In this document: positions 1-9,014 of the stretch, in pieces
Position numbering within the stretch: position 1 is the first letter of the stretch
How the letters are laid out: every line of letters begins with the position of its first letter
DNA from: Nostoc edaphicum CCNP1411
GTDB lineage: Bacteria; Cyanobacteriota; Cyanobacteriia; Cyanobacteriales; Nostocaceae
Length of the DNA: 64,000 nt
Assembly: GCF_014023275.1 (NCBI RefSeq)
Contig: NZ_CP054698.1
Span: 1,674,001-1,738,000 of the forward strand
Direction: 5' to 3'
The notes under the pieces: model-generated
What the model was told of the DNA's origin: nothing
Database searches by the model: none
Seen by the model: only the letters and a program-made list of their open reading frames with translations
Position numbers and translations under genes: made by a program

Positions 1-159
1 TCCTCGTTCCTCTCCACTCACTATAGAAAATAAACTTTGTCAACAGCAATTTACAGAAGATATTCTTATTTTTTAACATTATTTCTGCGTCTAGGAATCT
101 TGACAAAGCCATATATTAGTACCATTTCTCCAAGTATCTGCATCAGGTATTTCTTCAGG

Positions 160-212
160 AGGCAGAAGGCAGAGGGCAGGAGGCAGGGGCAGGAGGCAGA
201 AGGCAGAAGGAA
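160..212. repeat. G-rich short tandem repeat (GGCAGAA-type heptamers)
   Basis: Degenerate tandem copies of a purine-rich heptamer related to AGGCAGA run through this stretch. Such short tandemly repeated repetitive sequences are well known from heterocystous cyanobacteria. The same motif recurs at about 54141-54172 and 30692-30725. No gene was accepted in 1-547; the only open frame on the plus strand is built from this repeat. Confidence 0.7.
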
Positions 213-242
213 TCCCCATAAATAAATTTAGGGGATTTAATA

Positions 243-366
243 AGGGAACTCCAAAAAAGAAATTATCCAATTTTTGGAATCACAACGACTTTTCCTCCCC
301 CTGCTAAGTGCCCCCTGCTCCCCTGCCCTAAAAGCGATGGGATATTTTTTATATTTGGAAGTCCCT
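243..366. repeat. Interspersed inverted-repeat element, AGGGACTTCC family, copy 1
   Basis: A 124 bp element begins AGGGAACTCC and ends GGAAGTCCCT, with AAATTATCCAA-like and GGATATTTT-like sub-terminal parts and a C-rich middle. A copy of the same length is at 60113-60236, a shorter one at 31860-31944 and a left half at 20950. The arrangement resembles a non-autonomous MITE. No transposase related to it was recognised in the window. Confidence 0.7.
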
Positions 367-547
367 AAGGACGCTGTATTTCTTGCGCTGTGCGTCTCGA
401 AATAGATATTTTTTTGTTTTTCATAAATAAATTTACTTGCTCTAAACCCGCTTGACAGAGGGCAAAAATATATTTTCTTCCTCCTACCCTCTGCCTCTCC
501 TGATAAAATTTCAACTTTAAGAGACTTGTACAGAGTTTCTAGCTACC

Positions 548-1051
548 TTACTCTTTAATTTCTCTGTGTGCAGTTCTATTTATAGAATAGGTACTTCCCC
601 GAAAGCTCAATTTATGGGTTACAGGAGTTATGGTGACTCCATCTGATTTGGCATTAGGATCAGCACAAACAAAATAGGTACATCCTCGAAAGCTCAGTTT
701 ATGGGTTACTGGTGCTATGGTGACTCCATCTGATTTGGCATTGGGGTCAGCACGATAGCAAGCCCCACGGTAGATTAAGTTATAATCTGGTTCCGATTTG
801 GGAACAGGCTGTTGTGGATATTGTGTTTCCCTGCTGACTATTTTGCTTGTATAGTATTCGTAGCTTGTACTGATAAGAATAAGAATTAATAGTAGAAGTA
901 AAATCTGCCAAGGAGCTAACATTAAACCCAAAATCAGACTGATAGCTGCAAATACAGCTACTAAATGTGAGATTTCATTATTATTTCTTTTTAATAAAAA
1001 ATAGCCAGTGATGAAAAAAGCACACGGTAGAATCAAAAGGTACAAAGCCAT
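548..1051 (-). CDS. DUF4278-repeat membrane protein
   Basis: A small protein with two hydrophobic segments at the N-terminus (a helix just after the start and a long leucine-rich stretch around residues 30-60), followed by a soluble tail. The tail carries YRG..Y and FRG..Y motifs typical of the cyanobacterial DUF4278 domain (function unknown), at least three times. Two of these units (DPNAKSDGVTI.PVTHKLSFRG) are almost identical, matching an 87 bp direct duplication in the DNA at about 607-780. I start at the ATG at 1049-1051 because TAGGA lies just upstream; the frame could extend to a TTG at 1078. It stands alone, convergent with nothing nearby. Confidence 0.75.
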   Translation of the reverse strand: MALYLLILPCAFFITGYFLLKRNNNEISHLVAVFAAISLILGLMLAPWQILLLLLILILISTSYEYYTSKIVSRETQYPQQPVPKSEPDYNLIYRGACYRADPNAKSDGVTIAPVTHKLSFRGCTYFVCADPNAKSDGVTITPVTHKLSFRGSTYSINRTAHREIKE

Positions 1052-1603
1052 ATTTCCTACATTCGTAACTAAAAGCAAAAGATTTATAAAGCAGATTGAA
1101 CTTATTTTAAAAGCTGTTGTTTATTTTACCTCCAATCAGCTTTAGTCGTTACCGTGTTACTTGGGTAAAAGTGTTACGTCAAGTTATCTGTATTAACTGC
1201 GATCGCAAAGAAAAATTAACAGTTAAGGCTATCTCAAACCTTTGTTAGCAAACCTTTGGAGTGAGGTTAAAGGATTCTGTAGAGTGAGGAGTTTTGTCTC
1301 TATTCATTCAGAGAGGTGACAATCTCACACATGAGGCGTGGTACAGGTGGATGCTCAGTGTAAAGCCTTTGCTGAACTTGATAAAGATATTACCTCATAG
1401 CGATGTCATGCAGCGATCGCATTCCTGAACGCAGAAATTTACTGATAAATAAAAATTAAAAGCGAACAAATATCACAATACAAAATTATTACTTTGGGGA
1501 TCTAATAGGCAGAATAACCCACTAGAGCCTTAACCGATGTGCTTCTTATAACGAAGTAAAAAAAGCATCATAAAAGCCTCGCAATCTCGCGTATTAAAAA
1601 AAA

Positions 1604-1666
1604 GCAGATGCGTGTTACTGTTTTAATCTCATTGTCTTCCCTTCGCGCCTTTCCCTATGCATCTGC
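1604..1666 (+). promoter_or_regulatory. Inverted repeat spanning the CyRepA1 start codon
   Basis: GCAGATGC at 1604-1611 is exactly complementary to GCATCTGC at 1659-1666, and the second arm overlaps the ATG at 1657. The arms are 47 nt apart. In RNA this could hide the start codon; in DNA it could be an operator for autoregulation. The rest of the gap 1052-1656 holds two HIP1 sites (about 1199 and 1413) and no gene or iteron array that I can see. The regulatory role is inferred. Confidence 0.35.
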
Positions 1667-4600
1667 ACTATTTACACCCCCAACACCTTGAAGAATTAGT
1701 CAAGAGTAGTGGTATAGACTTACACTTAGTGCATCTCAATTTTAGGTCGCTCCAAGGTGTAACAGCTTATGAGTACCTGTTGATTTCTGAGCTACTCCCC
1801 CGCACAAATACCGGAATGGTGAAAGCCGGATGGTTGCAGCGTTACGCTCACATCACAGAAGGTGGTTGGTGGTGTTCGGGACTAGACCCTTTGAATAATT
1901 GGCAAATGATGGAATGGGGATGCTTTAAGCCAAACCAACCCCGACAAAACCACAATGGCAAATCCATCAAGTACGAGCATCCCCCCAGCACGCCAACGCG
2001 GGTATTTTGTTTGCGGGTAACGTTGCAAGTGTGGCAGCAAGTCGCTGGGCGTTACAATCTGGTCATGCCCGACAATATCACCATTACTGCTGATGGTGAA
2101 GCTAGAGGCTTTTGGCAATGGGTGATGCAACAGAATATTCCCCTTATCATCTGCGAGGGTGTAAAGAAAGCAGCCACTTTGTTAACGCAAGGATATGTAG
2201 CTATTGCCATTCCCGGAATTACCAGTGGTTATCGGGTTGTGAAAGATGAATTTGGCAAAGTTACCCGTCGTCAGCTAATTCCTGATTTAGCAGCATTTAC
2301 GCTTACAAAGCGCAGCTTTTACATTTGCTTTGATTTTGAAACTCAACCCAAGACAATTGCTGCTGTAAATAATGCCATTTCTCAACTTGGTTGTTTATTC
2401 CAGCAAAAAAATTGTCCTGTGAAAGTCATCGAACTTCCAGGAATAGAAAAAGGGGTTGATGAATTTATTATTGCTAAGGGTGCAAGTAGTTTCGAGAAAG
2501 TTTATCGCCAAAGTATTGATTTAGAAATTTATCTTGCTCAAACTAAACCCCACACCGAGTTAAGCATTCCTGCGGCACTTACCTTCAACCGTCCTTATAT
2601 AGGTGAAATACCTTTCCCCACTTCTGGATTAGTAGGAGTAAAATCAGCGAAAGGAACGGGGAAAACGACAGCATTGCAAGGTGTTGTTCAGCAAGCAAAA
2701 AGTAGAAATCAACCCGTTTTATTAATTACTCATAGAATCCTACTTGGACGATTTTTATGTGAAAAAATTGGTATTCAATGGGGAACACATAAAGAAGATG
2801 GCGAAAAAAGGATTAATAAAACACTTACTCCTGCTCCTCCGATTCTTCGCTCTCTCTTTCCTCAGCCTTCCCTCGGCTTGTGCGTTGATTCGATTTGGAA
2901 ACTTAACCCGGAAAATTGGCGCGGGGCAATAGTAATTTTAGATGAAGTAGAGCAATCTTTATGGCATCTGTTAAATAGTAATACTTGTAAGCACAAACGG
3001 GTAAAAATATTAAAGTTATTCCAGCAACTTATTGCAACAGTTTTAACTAGCGGAGGGTTAGTAATTGCCCAAGATGCTGATTTATCAGATGTTTCACTTG
3101 AATATTTACAGGGATTAGCAGGAATTAAATTAACACCTTGGGTAGTTCTCAACCAGTGGAAACCTCAGCAAGGTTGGGATGTGACTTTTTATGATTCACC
3201 AAACCCAACACCGCTAATTCATCAATTGGAATTAGATTTACTTGCGGGACGTAAATGTTACGTTACTACCGATAGTCGGGCTGGGCGTTACAGTTGTGAA
3301 ACAATTGAACGTTATCTGAAAGAACGGCTACAAAAATTACGGCGACAATTTCCTAAAACTCTGGTAGTTAGTAGTCACACTACAAACACACCTGGTCACG
3401 CAGCAGTTGATTTTATTGCAGCGATTAACCAAAAAATATCCGAATATGACGGCGTTTTTGTTACCCCTAGCCTTGGTACAGGAATTAGTATTGATGTCCA
3501 ACATTTCGACCGAGTTTATGGTATTTTTCAAGGGGTAATTCCTGATTCGGAAGCAAGACAAGCTTTAGCAAGAGTTAGGGATGATGTACCGCGTGTTGTC
3601 TGGTGCGCTAAACGAGGTATTGGTTTAATTGGTAGCGGGAGTACAAATTATCGCTTGCTATCTGATTGGTATCAGGAAAATCAAAAGGAAAACTTAGCTT
3701 TGCTGAGTCCATTGCATAAAATAGATGTAGATTTACCCTTAGTTTATGACCCGATTCATTTGCGAACTTGGGCGAAGTTATCTGCAAGGGTAAATGCTTC
3801 TATTCGCCTCTATCGGCAATCAATGCAAGATGGTTTGATTGCTGATGGGCATCAAATTCAGGTGCGGAGTAATGCAGTTCACAATAATATTATTCGAGAT
3901 TTACGCCTAGCCTTTTTGGCAACTGACGCCGATGATTTAGCTACTCGCAGAAGATTAATTTTAGAAATTGTCAAGGTTCAAAAAGATTGGGCACAAAGTC
4001 GTCAAAAGGCTAAAGAAATTAAACGCAAAATTAAAGAGATTAAGCAGCAAAATCAACTATCTTTAGCATCTGCTGTAGCCAATGCTAAAGATATTGATTA
4101 TGTAGAATATGAGCAGCTATTAGTTAAGCATTCCCTAACTGATGGAGAACGCAACCAAATTAATAAATATGTTCTTAGACAAAGATATGGTGTAGAAATT
4201 ACTCCTTGGCTGAAGTTGCAGGATGAACAAGGATATTATCGTCAGCTTTTAATTCACTATTATTTAACTCATGAGAGCGAATATTTTCACGTTAGAGACG
4301 AGCAAGAATGGCATCAGCAATTATCTTGGGGTGAAGGAAAAGTTTTTCTCCCAGATTTAAAAACTTACACGCTCAAAGTTGAGGCGATGAGAGCTTTAGG
4401 AATGCTTCAGTTTATCGAAGAAAAACGCGAATTTACTGAGAATGATCCAGATTTAATCTTGCTGAAAAATATTGCTTTTCAGCATAGTAAGCATATTAAA
4501 AGAGCGCTTGGTATTAATTTAGTGGGAGAGAAAGAGCAGGTTTCGGCAATAAAAATACTCAGCCGACTATTAAATTTGTTGGGTTTGAAGCTAAAGCGAG

Positions 4601-4824
4601 TAAATGAGGTTTATCAAATTGATTTAGAAACGTTAGATGATGGCAGGGAGAAAATATTTGCTGTTTGGCATAAACGAGATGAGTTGATGTTGGCTCATGT
4701 TAAGAGTGTTGGTTATGAGTTGCCTGATTATTCTTCAGACTGGAAGTTTGAAATTATGCAACCGCAGTCTGAAAAGGCTAACCAGATGGTGTCTATGCCT
4801 ACTCTTCCGTTATCAAAGATATAG
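1657..4824 (+). CDS. CyRepA1-family plasmid-type replication protein (DUF3854 + P-loop helicase-like)
   Basis: A 1055-residue protein matching the layout of cyanobacterial CyRepA1 plasmid replication proteins. Residues about 140-280 form a DUF3854/Toprim-like region (IICEGVKKAATLL, ICFDFETQPKT, KGVDEFI). A P-loop follows near residue 330 (KSAKGTGKTTAL) and a Walker B-like ILDEVEQ near 427. The motif region AVDFIAAINQ..YDGVFVTPSLGTGISID resembles helicase C-terminal motifs. A charged coiled region lies near 780-805. The likely role is replication initiation or primer-helicase activity, inferred from the family. It stands alone, with no partition genes, although the neighbourhood otherwise looks chromosomal. 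The ATG lies within an inverted repeat and has no good ribosome-binding site, so a later start is possible. Confidence 0.8.
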   Translation: MHLHYLHPQHLEELVKSSGIDLHLVHLNFRSLQGVTAYEYLLISELLPRTNTGMVKAGWLQRYAHITEGGWWCSGLDPLNNWQMMEWGCFKPNQPRQNHNGKSIKYEHPPSTPTRVFCLRVTLQVWQQVAGRYNLVMPDNITITADGEARGFWQWVMQQNIPLIICEGVKKAATLLTQGYVAIAIPGITSGYRVVKDEFGKVTRRQLIPDLAAFTLTKRSFYICFDFETQPKTIAAVNNAISQLGCLFQQKNCPVKVIELPGIEKGVDEFIIAKGASSFEKVYRQSIDLEIYLAQTKPHTELSIPAALTFNRPYIGEIPFPTSGLVGVKSAKGTGKTTALQGVVQQAKSRNQPVLLITHRILLGRFLCEKIGIQWGTHKEDGEKRINKTLTPAPPILRSLFPQPSLGLCVDSIWKLNPENWRGAIVILDEVEQSLWHLLNSNTCKHKRVKILKLFQQLIATVLTSGGLVIAQDADLSDVSLEYLQGLAGIKLTPWVVLNQWKPQQGWDVTFYDSPNPTPLIHQLELDLLAGRKCYVTTDSRAGRYSCETIERYLKERLQKLRRQFPKTLVVSSHTTNTPGHAAVDFIAAINQKISEYDGVFVTPSLGTGISIDVQHFDRVYGIFQGVIPDSEARQALARVRDDVPRVVWCAKRGIGLIGSGSTNYRLLSDWYQENQKENLALLSPLHKIDVDLPLVYDPIHLRTWAKLSARVNASIRLYRQSMQDGLIADGHQIQVRSNAVHNNIIRDLRLAFLATDADDLATRRRLILEIVKVQKDWAQSRQKAKEIKRKIKEIKQQNQLSLASAVANAKDIDYVEYEQLLVKHSLTDGERNQINKYVLRQRYGVEITPWLKLQDEQGYYRQLLIHYYLTHESEYFHVRDEQEWHQQLSWGEGKVFLPDLKTYTLKVEAMRALGMLQFIEEKREFTENDPDLILLKNIAFQHSKHIKRALGINLVGEKEQVSAIKILSRLLNLLGLKLKRVNEVYQIDLETLDDGREKIFAVWHKRDELMLAHVKSVGYELPDYSSDWKFEIMQPQSEKANQMVSMPTLPLSKI

Positions 4825-4836
4825 CAATCCTGAATT

Positions 4837-4982
4837 AACGTGAGTTCGATGAACCTCTCCCTCCCAGCCTCCCTCTCCGAAACGGAAAGGGAGGAGCAAC
4901 GAAAAATTCAGCTTTTTGCTCCCCTCTCCGACACGGAGAGGGGTTGGGGGAGAGGTCAAATAAGACTGGTCGAACTCACGTT
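4837..4982. mobile_element. Two-hairpin MITE-like element, copy a
   Basis: A 146 bp element with perfect 13 bp terminal inverted repeats, AACGTGAGTTCGA at 4837-4849 and its complement at 4970-4982. It is flanked by a direct 5 bp duplication GAATT (4832-4836 and 4983-4987). The interior has two GC-rich hairpins around CCGAAACGG and CCGACACGG. A copy differing at only four positions lies in inverse orientation at 58040-58185 with its own 5 bp duplication. There is no coding capacity. This is non-autonomous mobile DNA by structure; the transposase that moves it is not identified. Confidence 0.88.
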
Positions 4983-5026
4983 GAATTATTTGTGAAAATT
5001 GCAAAGTGTAGATGATTGGTATTTCA

Positions 5027-5050
5027 AGACGCGATAAATCGCGTCTCTAC
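5027..5050. repeat. REP-like palindrome (GAGACGCGAT..ATCGCGTCTC)
   Basis: A short palindrome AGACGCGAT-AA-ATCGCGTCT followed by CTAC. Related copies are at 19402-19428, 21061-21086 and 26104-26129. These are typical intergenic extragenic palindromes; this one lies 70 bp before the TPR gene. Confidence 0.75.
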
Positions 5051-5121
5051 AATTGGGTTTTGCCTAATTGGAATAATTTTCAAAACATATCCTTAAGAAT
5101 CCTGATGCTTTAGGCTAGAGA

Positions 5122-6963
5122 ATGTCAAAAGCCAAAAAAAATTATATGAATGCGGAAGATTTTTTTAACCAAGGATTAAACCACAATTCGCAAGGGGACT
5201 ATCAAGCAGCGATCGCAGCTTACACCCAAGCAATCAAGCTAAATCCTGACTATGCCGAAGCTTACCACAATCTAGGGCTGATTTTAACTGGTCAACTCAA
5301 AGATTATCGCAGTGCGATCGCTAACTTCAATCGCGCCATCGAAATCAATCCCAATTTTGCCATCGCCTATTACAACCGGGCTAATGCTCGTTACTTTTTA
5401 GCCGATTATCAAGAAGCGATCGCCGATCATAACCAAGCTTTACAAGTAGATCCCAATTTAGCGCAATCTTACCACAGCCGGGGCAATGCCTACTTTGCTT
5501 TGGAAAACTACGACCAAGCGATCGCAGATTATATCCAAACTATCGAAATGAGTACCCAGTTAGCTGATAACATCAATATTGATATTGCCAACGCTTATCA
5601 TAATCGCGGCGTAACTCGTTTTGAACGTGGCGAACATCAAGGAGCGATCGCAGATTTTCAGCAAGTTTTACAATGGCATCCCCATTTTGCCGCAGCTTAC
5701 AGCAATCGCGGCAATATTCACCATATCTTAGGAAATTATCAGGAAGCGATCGCTGACCATAACCAAGCATTACAATTAGATCCTAACTTGGCAGAAGCTT
5801 ATCATAACCGAGGTAATGCTCACTACGCTTTAGCAGATTATCAAAGTGCGATCGCAGATTACAACCGCGCCCTAGAAATCAATCCCAGCTTTGCCGGAGC
5901 GTACTATAATCGGGGTCTTGTGCTTGCTCACCTCAAAAACTATCATAAAGCAATTGAAGACTTTAACCAAGCATTAAAGCTGAATCCTGATGATGTGCAA
6001 GCCTATTGTGAGCGTGGTCTGGTTCGTAGTAATCTTGAAGATTACGAGGGTGCGATCGCAGATTATGACCAGGCGTTACAAGAAAATCCCACTCTAGCTT
6101 TAGTATACGGCTTTCGGGCTAATGCTCGTCGTCGATTGGGAGATTATCAAGGTGCAATTGAAGATAGTAATCGCCTATTACAACTCAATCCTAATTTAGC
6201 AGAAGGATATTGCGATCGCGCAGCGGCTCGTCGTTCTGTAGGAGATCATAAAGGCGCAATTAAAGATTATGATCGAGCATTACAGATTAATGATAATTTA
6301 GCCGCAGCTTATTATGGCCGGAGTATTGCCCGTGAAGCTCTGCAAGATTTACAGGGAGCAATTGATGATAATACTCAAGCCATAGAACTTGTTCCTAATT
6401 TTTCTCAAGCCTATTGCAATCGGGGAAATGCTCGTCGTCTTTTAGGAGATGAACAAGGAGCGATCGCAGATTATAATCAAGCATTAAAAATTAATCCTGA
6501 TTTAATTGAAGCATATTACAACCGGGGTTCTACCCACTATGCTTTAGAAGAATATGAAAGTGCGATCGCAGATTACACCCAAGCATTACAATATAATCCC
6601 CAATCTGCTGCATTTTACAGCGATCGGGCTAATGCTCGCTATGCCCTAGAAGAATATCAAGGAGCAATAGAAGATTACAGTCGAGCGATCGCGATCGACC
6701 CCAGCTTTGCCGAAGACTGGTACAATCGGGGTCGTAGCCGTTCTCTGTTGGGAGACTTACAAGGAGCGCTTGCAGACTTAAACCAAGCCTTACAGCGTCA
6801 GCCTAATTGGGCTTCAGCTTACATCCTTCGGGCAGATGTCTACCGCAATCTGGGAGACTCTCAAGGAGCAATTGCCGATTTCCAGAAATCCGCAGACTTA
6901 TATTATCAAGAAGGAAATATTCAGTATTATCAACAAATCATTGAGCTAATTGAACAGCTTTGA
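5122..6963 (+). CDS. Tetratricopeptide-repeat protein (about 17 TPRs)
   Basis: The 613 residues consist almost wholly of 34-residue TPR units with the cyanobacterial consensus (YYNRG.A.Y.LGDYQGAIADYNQAL.INP). TPR solenoids bind partner proteins; there is no enzymatic domain, signal peptide or membrane segment, so a cytoplasmic scaffold is expected. The partner is unknown. The AIAD part of many repeats is encoded by GCGATCGCAGAT, so HIP1 octamers recur about every 102 bp inside the gene (roughly a dozen copies). The gene appears monocistronic, with a two-hairpin element just downstream. Confidence 0.92.
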   Translation: MSKAKKNYMNAEDFFNQGLNHNSQGDYQAAIAAYTQAIKLNPDYAEAYHNLGLILTGQLKDYRSAIANFNRAIEINPNFAIAYYNRANARYFLADYQEAIADHNQALQVDPNLAQSYHSRGNAYFALENYDQAIADYIQTIEMSTQLADNINIDIANAYHNRGVTRFERGEHQGAIADFQQVLQWHPHFAAAYSNRGNIHHILGNYQEAIADHNQALQLDPNLAEAYHNRGNAHYALADYQSAIADYNRALEINPSFAGAYYNRGLVLAHLKNYHKAIEDFNQALKLNPDDVQAYCERGLVRSNLEDYEGAIADYDQALQENPTLALVYGFRANARRRLGDYQGAIEDSNRLLQLNPNLAEGYCDRAAARRSVGDHKGAIKDYDRALQINDNLAAAYYGRSIAREALQDLQGAIDDNTQAIELVPNFSQAYCNRGNARRLLGDEQGAIADYNQALKINPDLIEAYYNRGSTHYALEEYESAIADYTQALQYNPQSAAFYSDRANARYALEEYQGAIEDYSRAIAIDPSFAEDWYNRGRSRSLLGDLQGALADLNQALQRQPNWASAYILRADVYRNLGDSQGAIADFQKSADLYYQEGNIQYYQQIIELIEQL

Positions 6964-6995
6964 AGAACCCTATCCCCCCCAAGAATAAGGCTACA

Positions 6996-7127
6996 GTGTA
7001 CACACAAATTTGAAATAGCTGATTACCTCACCCTAACCCTCCCCTTGCAAAGGGGAGGGAACAAGATTTCTTTTTCCCCCCAATGCATCGGGGGGATTAA
7101 GGGGGGTAATTTGACTTATGTGTACAC
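6996..7127. mobile_element. Two-hairpin MITE-like element, copy c
   Basis: A C-rich two-hairpin core (CTAACCCTCCCC..., then CCCCCCAATGCATCGGGGGG) lies between GTGTACACACAAA at 6996 and the inverse TTTGACTTATGTGTACAC ending at 7127. The ends are an imperfect inverted repeat of 11-13 bp. No target duplication is clear. It occupies most of the gap between the TPR gene and the convergent oxidoreductase gene. Confidence 0.65.
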
Positions 7128-7191
7128 CGAGGGATTAAGGTATGGGGTGCAATGACTGTGGGAATTGCAACTAAATTATCCATACATAATA

Positions 7192-8382
7192 TTATTCAAA
7201 GCGAAAGCGTTCCATGAAGCGGCGGTCAATCCAATCTTTGTAATGCCACAATAATTTGTGGGGTGGTAAGGTGATAATACCTCGTGTGGCTATGGCTCGT
7301 TTGTCTCCTGTACCTATTAAACTCAAATATTCTTTTTGTGGTCTATAAGGTTTAAGCGACTTGCCTAATAAAATCCGCTGCAAATTCTCAAACAAAGGCT
7401 TACCTTGCCTAACAGCAAATACCCCAGCTTTCGGACGCGGATGATTTACCATTGTGGCAATATCACCAGATGCAAATACCTGCGGGTGCGTTTGAGATTG
7501 TAATGTATCTTCTACCAGAATAAAGCCTTGCTCATCAGTTCCAAGTCCAGTGGTTTTTAACCATTCGGGTGCTGATGCTTGTGTTACCCAAAAAATTTTA
7601 TTGCACTCTACTTTCAACCCAGATTCACATTTAATTTCAAATACTTCTTTAGTTTCCTTGGGTATTTTGGGTGCAATTTTACACACAGTTTCTCCCAGAT
7701 GTAACTTAATACCTCGGTCAGTTAAAATTTGCTGAAATTGATGCCGTACTGATTGATGGTAATTGGGCATCAGTTCTTGTCCACGCTGAAATAAATGAAC
7801 TTTCAGGTTTTGATTAGGCTGTTGAGTTTTATCCAAAATCTGATGTAAACGCGATCGCATCGCTAGCGCTAATTCTACACCGCCAGCGCCTCCACCGACG
7901 ATCGCAATACTAATTGGTTCTTGAGGATTTTTACCTACAGCTGCAATTAGTTCATACCAATGCTCTAATAGCTGCGATACTGGTTTAGCTGCGATCGCAT
8001 ATTCTGCTGCACCTGATACAGATATTGTGGCCGGAGTGCTGCCAATATCAACAGACAGCACATCAAAATCTACCGCAAGTCCGTTCGCACAAAGAACTTT
8101 GTTGTTTTCCAAGTCTAGGGCAACTACCGTGTCAATATACAACTGTGCCTGAGCAAAGTTCGCCAGGGGTCGCAAGTCAATATGGCATTCGTCATGGGTG
8201 TAAAATCCGGCAATGTGTCCTGGTAACATTCCAGAATAGGCTGTCTCTGATGCTGCGGTAATCAACGTTAAGCGTACTCCGGGTAACGGTTTCATTCCGA
8301 ACATTTTCATGACAATAGCATGGCTATGACCCCCACCAATTAACACCAGGTCTTTAACTATTGGCTGTATTTTTTGCTGCAT
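7192..8382 (-). CDS. FAD-dependent pyridine-nucleotide oxidoreductase, SelD-associated type (stand-alone)
   Basis: The N-terminus has a dinucleotide-binding GGGHSH motif (LVLIGGGHSHAIV). A second Rossmann motif, IAIVGGGAGGVELAL, lies near residue 165 and an FAD-contacting VFASGDIA near 305. The family (NDH-2-like) is usually found in cyanobacteria as the front half of a fusion with selenide, water dikinase. Here the protein stops after YKDWIDRRFMERF, where the SelD half would begin, and no SelD sequence lies in the 230 bp to the next gene. It probably oxidises NAD(P)H with a quinone or other acceptor; the substrate is unknown. Start is an ATG with no competing upstream Met. Confidence 0.85.
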   Translation of the reverse strand: MQQKIQPIVKDLVLIGGGHSHAIVMKMFGMKPLPGVRLTLITAASETAYSGMLPGHIAGFYTHDECHIDLRPLANFAQAQLYIDTVVALDLENNKVLCANGLAVDFDVLSVDIGSTPATISVSGAAEYAIAAKPVSQLLEHWYELIAAVGKNPQEPISIAIVGGGAGGVELALAMRSRLHQILDKTQQPNQNLKVHLFQRGQELMPNYHQSVRHQFQQILTDRGIKLHLGETVCKIAPKIPKETKEVFEIKCESGLKVECNKIFWVTQASAPEWLKTTGLGTDEQGFILVEDTLQSQTHPQVFASGDIATMVNHPRPKAGVFAVRQGKPLFENLQRILLGKSLKPYRPQKEYLSLIGTGDKRAIATRGIITLPPHKLLWHYKDWIDRRFMERFRFE

Positions 8383-8423
8383 TTCGATACTCAGATTTAG
8401 TTAATCAAGAATTATGAATAAAT

Positions 8424-8634
8424 TGAAGAAGAATTCACGAATCAAAATCAATGAGTTGAGGATTTAGACTCGCCACTCATTCAAGACTACTCAATCTGAG
8501 GTTGAGTGGGGGAATTAAACCCGTTTATTTAGATGCGACTCGAAAATACTCGCTAATGCTGCGCTATCCGCCAGTCATACAGAATTTATAATTTAATTCT
8601 AGCTCCTGACTCCTGAATTCTTTCTTGTTAAAAT
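8424..8634. repeat. GAATTC-ended interspersed repeat, copy 1
   Basis: The element begins GAAGAAGAATTC and ends CTGACTCCTGAATTCTTTC, with an interior including GCTATCCGCCAGTCATACAG. Related copies with the same ends are at 24688-24893 and 25986-26180. It fills the left part of the 593 bp gap 8383-8975; in the remainder (8635-8975) I see no gene, RNA or clear promoter. Confidence 0.6.
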
Positions 8635-9014
8635 CATCATGACGAGGGTTAATTGTCAATGAAGAATAAAGACTAGTGAGTACAATTGATAACTGAGGTC
8701 AGTCAGCATAATGTATGTTCATGTCTACTTACTCAACAGTTATATAGCGGTTCTCAATTGCATGGAATACAAACCTAACCCTCATGACCTTCACTGCTAG
8801 CATTGGAGAGTAAAACTCAAAGTATTTCTCTGAAAATGAGAGAGGTTAGACTGTAATGCATCCACACTAAAATCGCTATATTCTCTATTTTGCTCGTTGC
8901 ATTATCATATTCAAATATTGACCATGTATGAAACAATAGCATGGGCTAATAAATTGTTAAAAATACTGTAACCACTTGAAGATTTTTTCAGTAATTATTA
9001 ATGCTTTTCATGCC

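Noticed and set aside
37..225. Short plus-strand frame at the window start
   Set aside because: Its second half is translated GGCAGAA repeat and it has no family resemblance.
5122..6963. Regular spacing of repeats as a CRISPR-like array
   Set aside because: The units are in-frame TPR codons with variable sequence, not identical direct repeats with unique spacers.
6996..7127. Two-hairpin elements as ordinary rho-independent terminators
   Set aside because: The hairpins lack a following T run, come in pairs within inverted ends, and also occur inside genes (57271-57417) and upstream of promoters, so termination is not their defining role.
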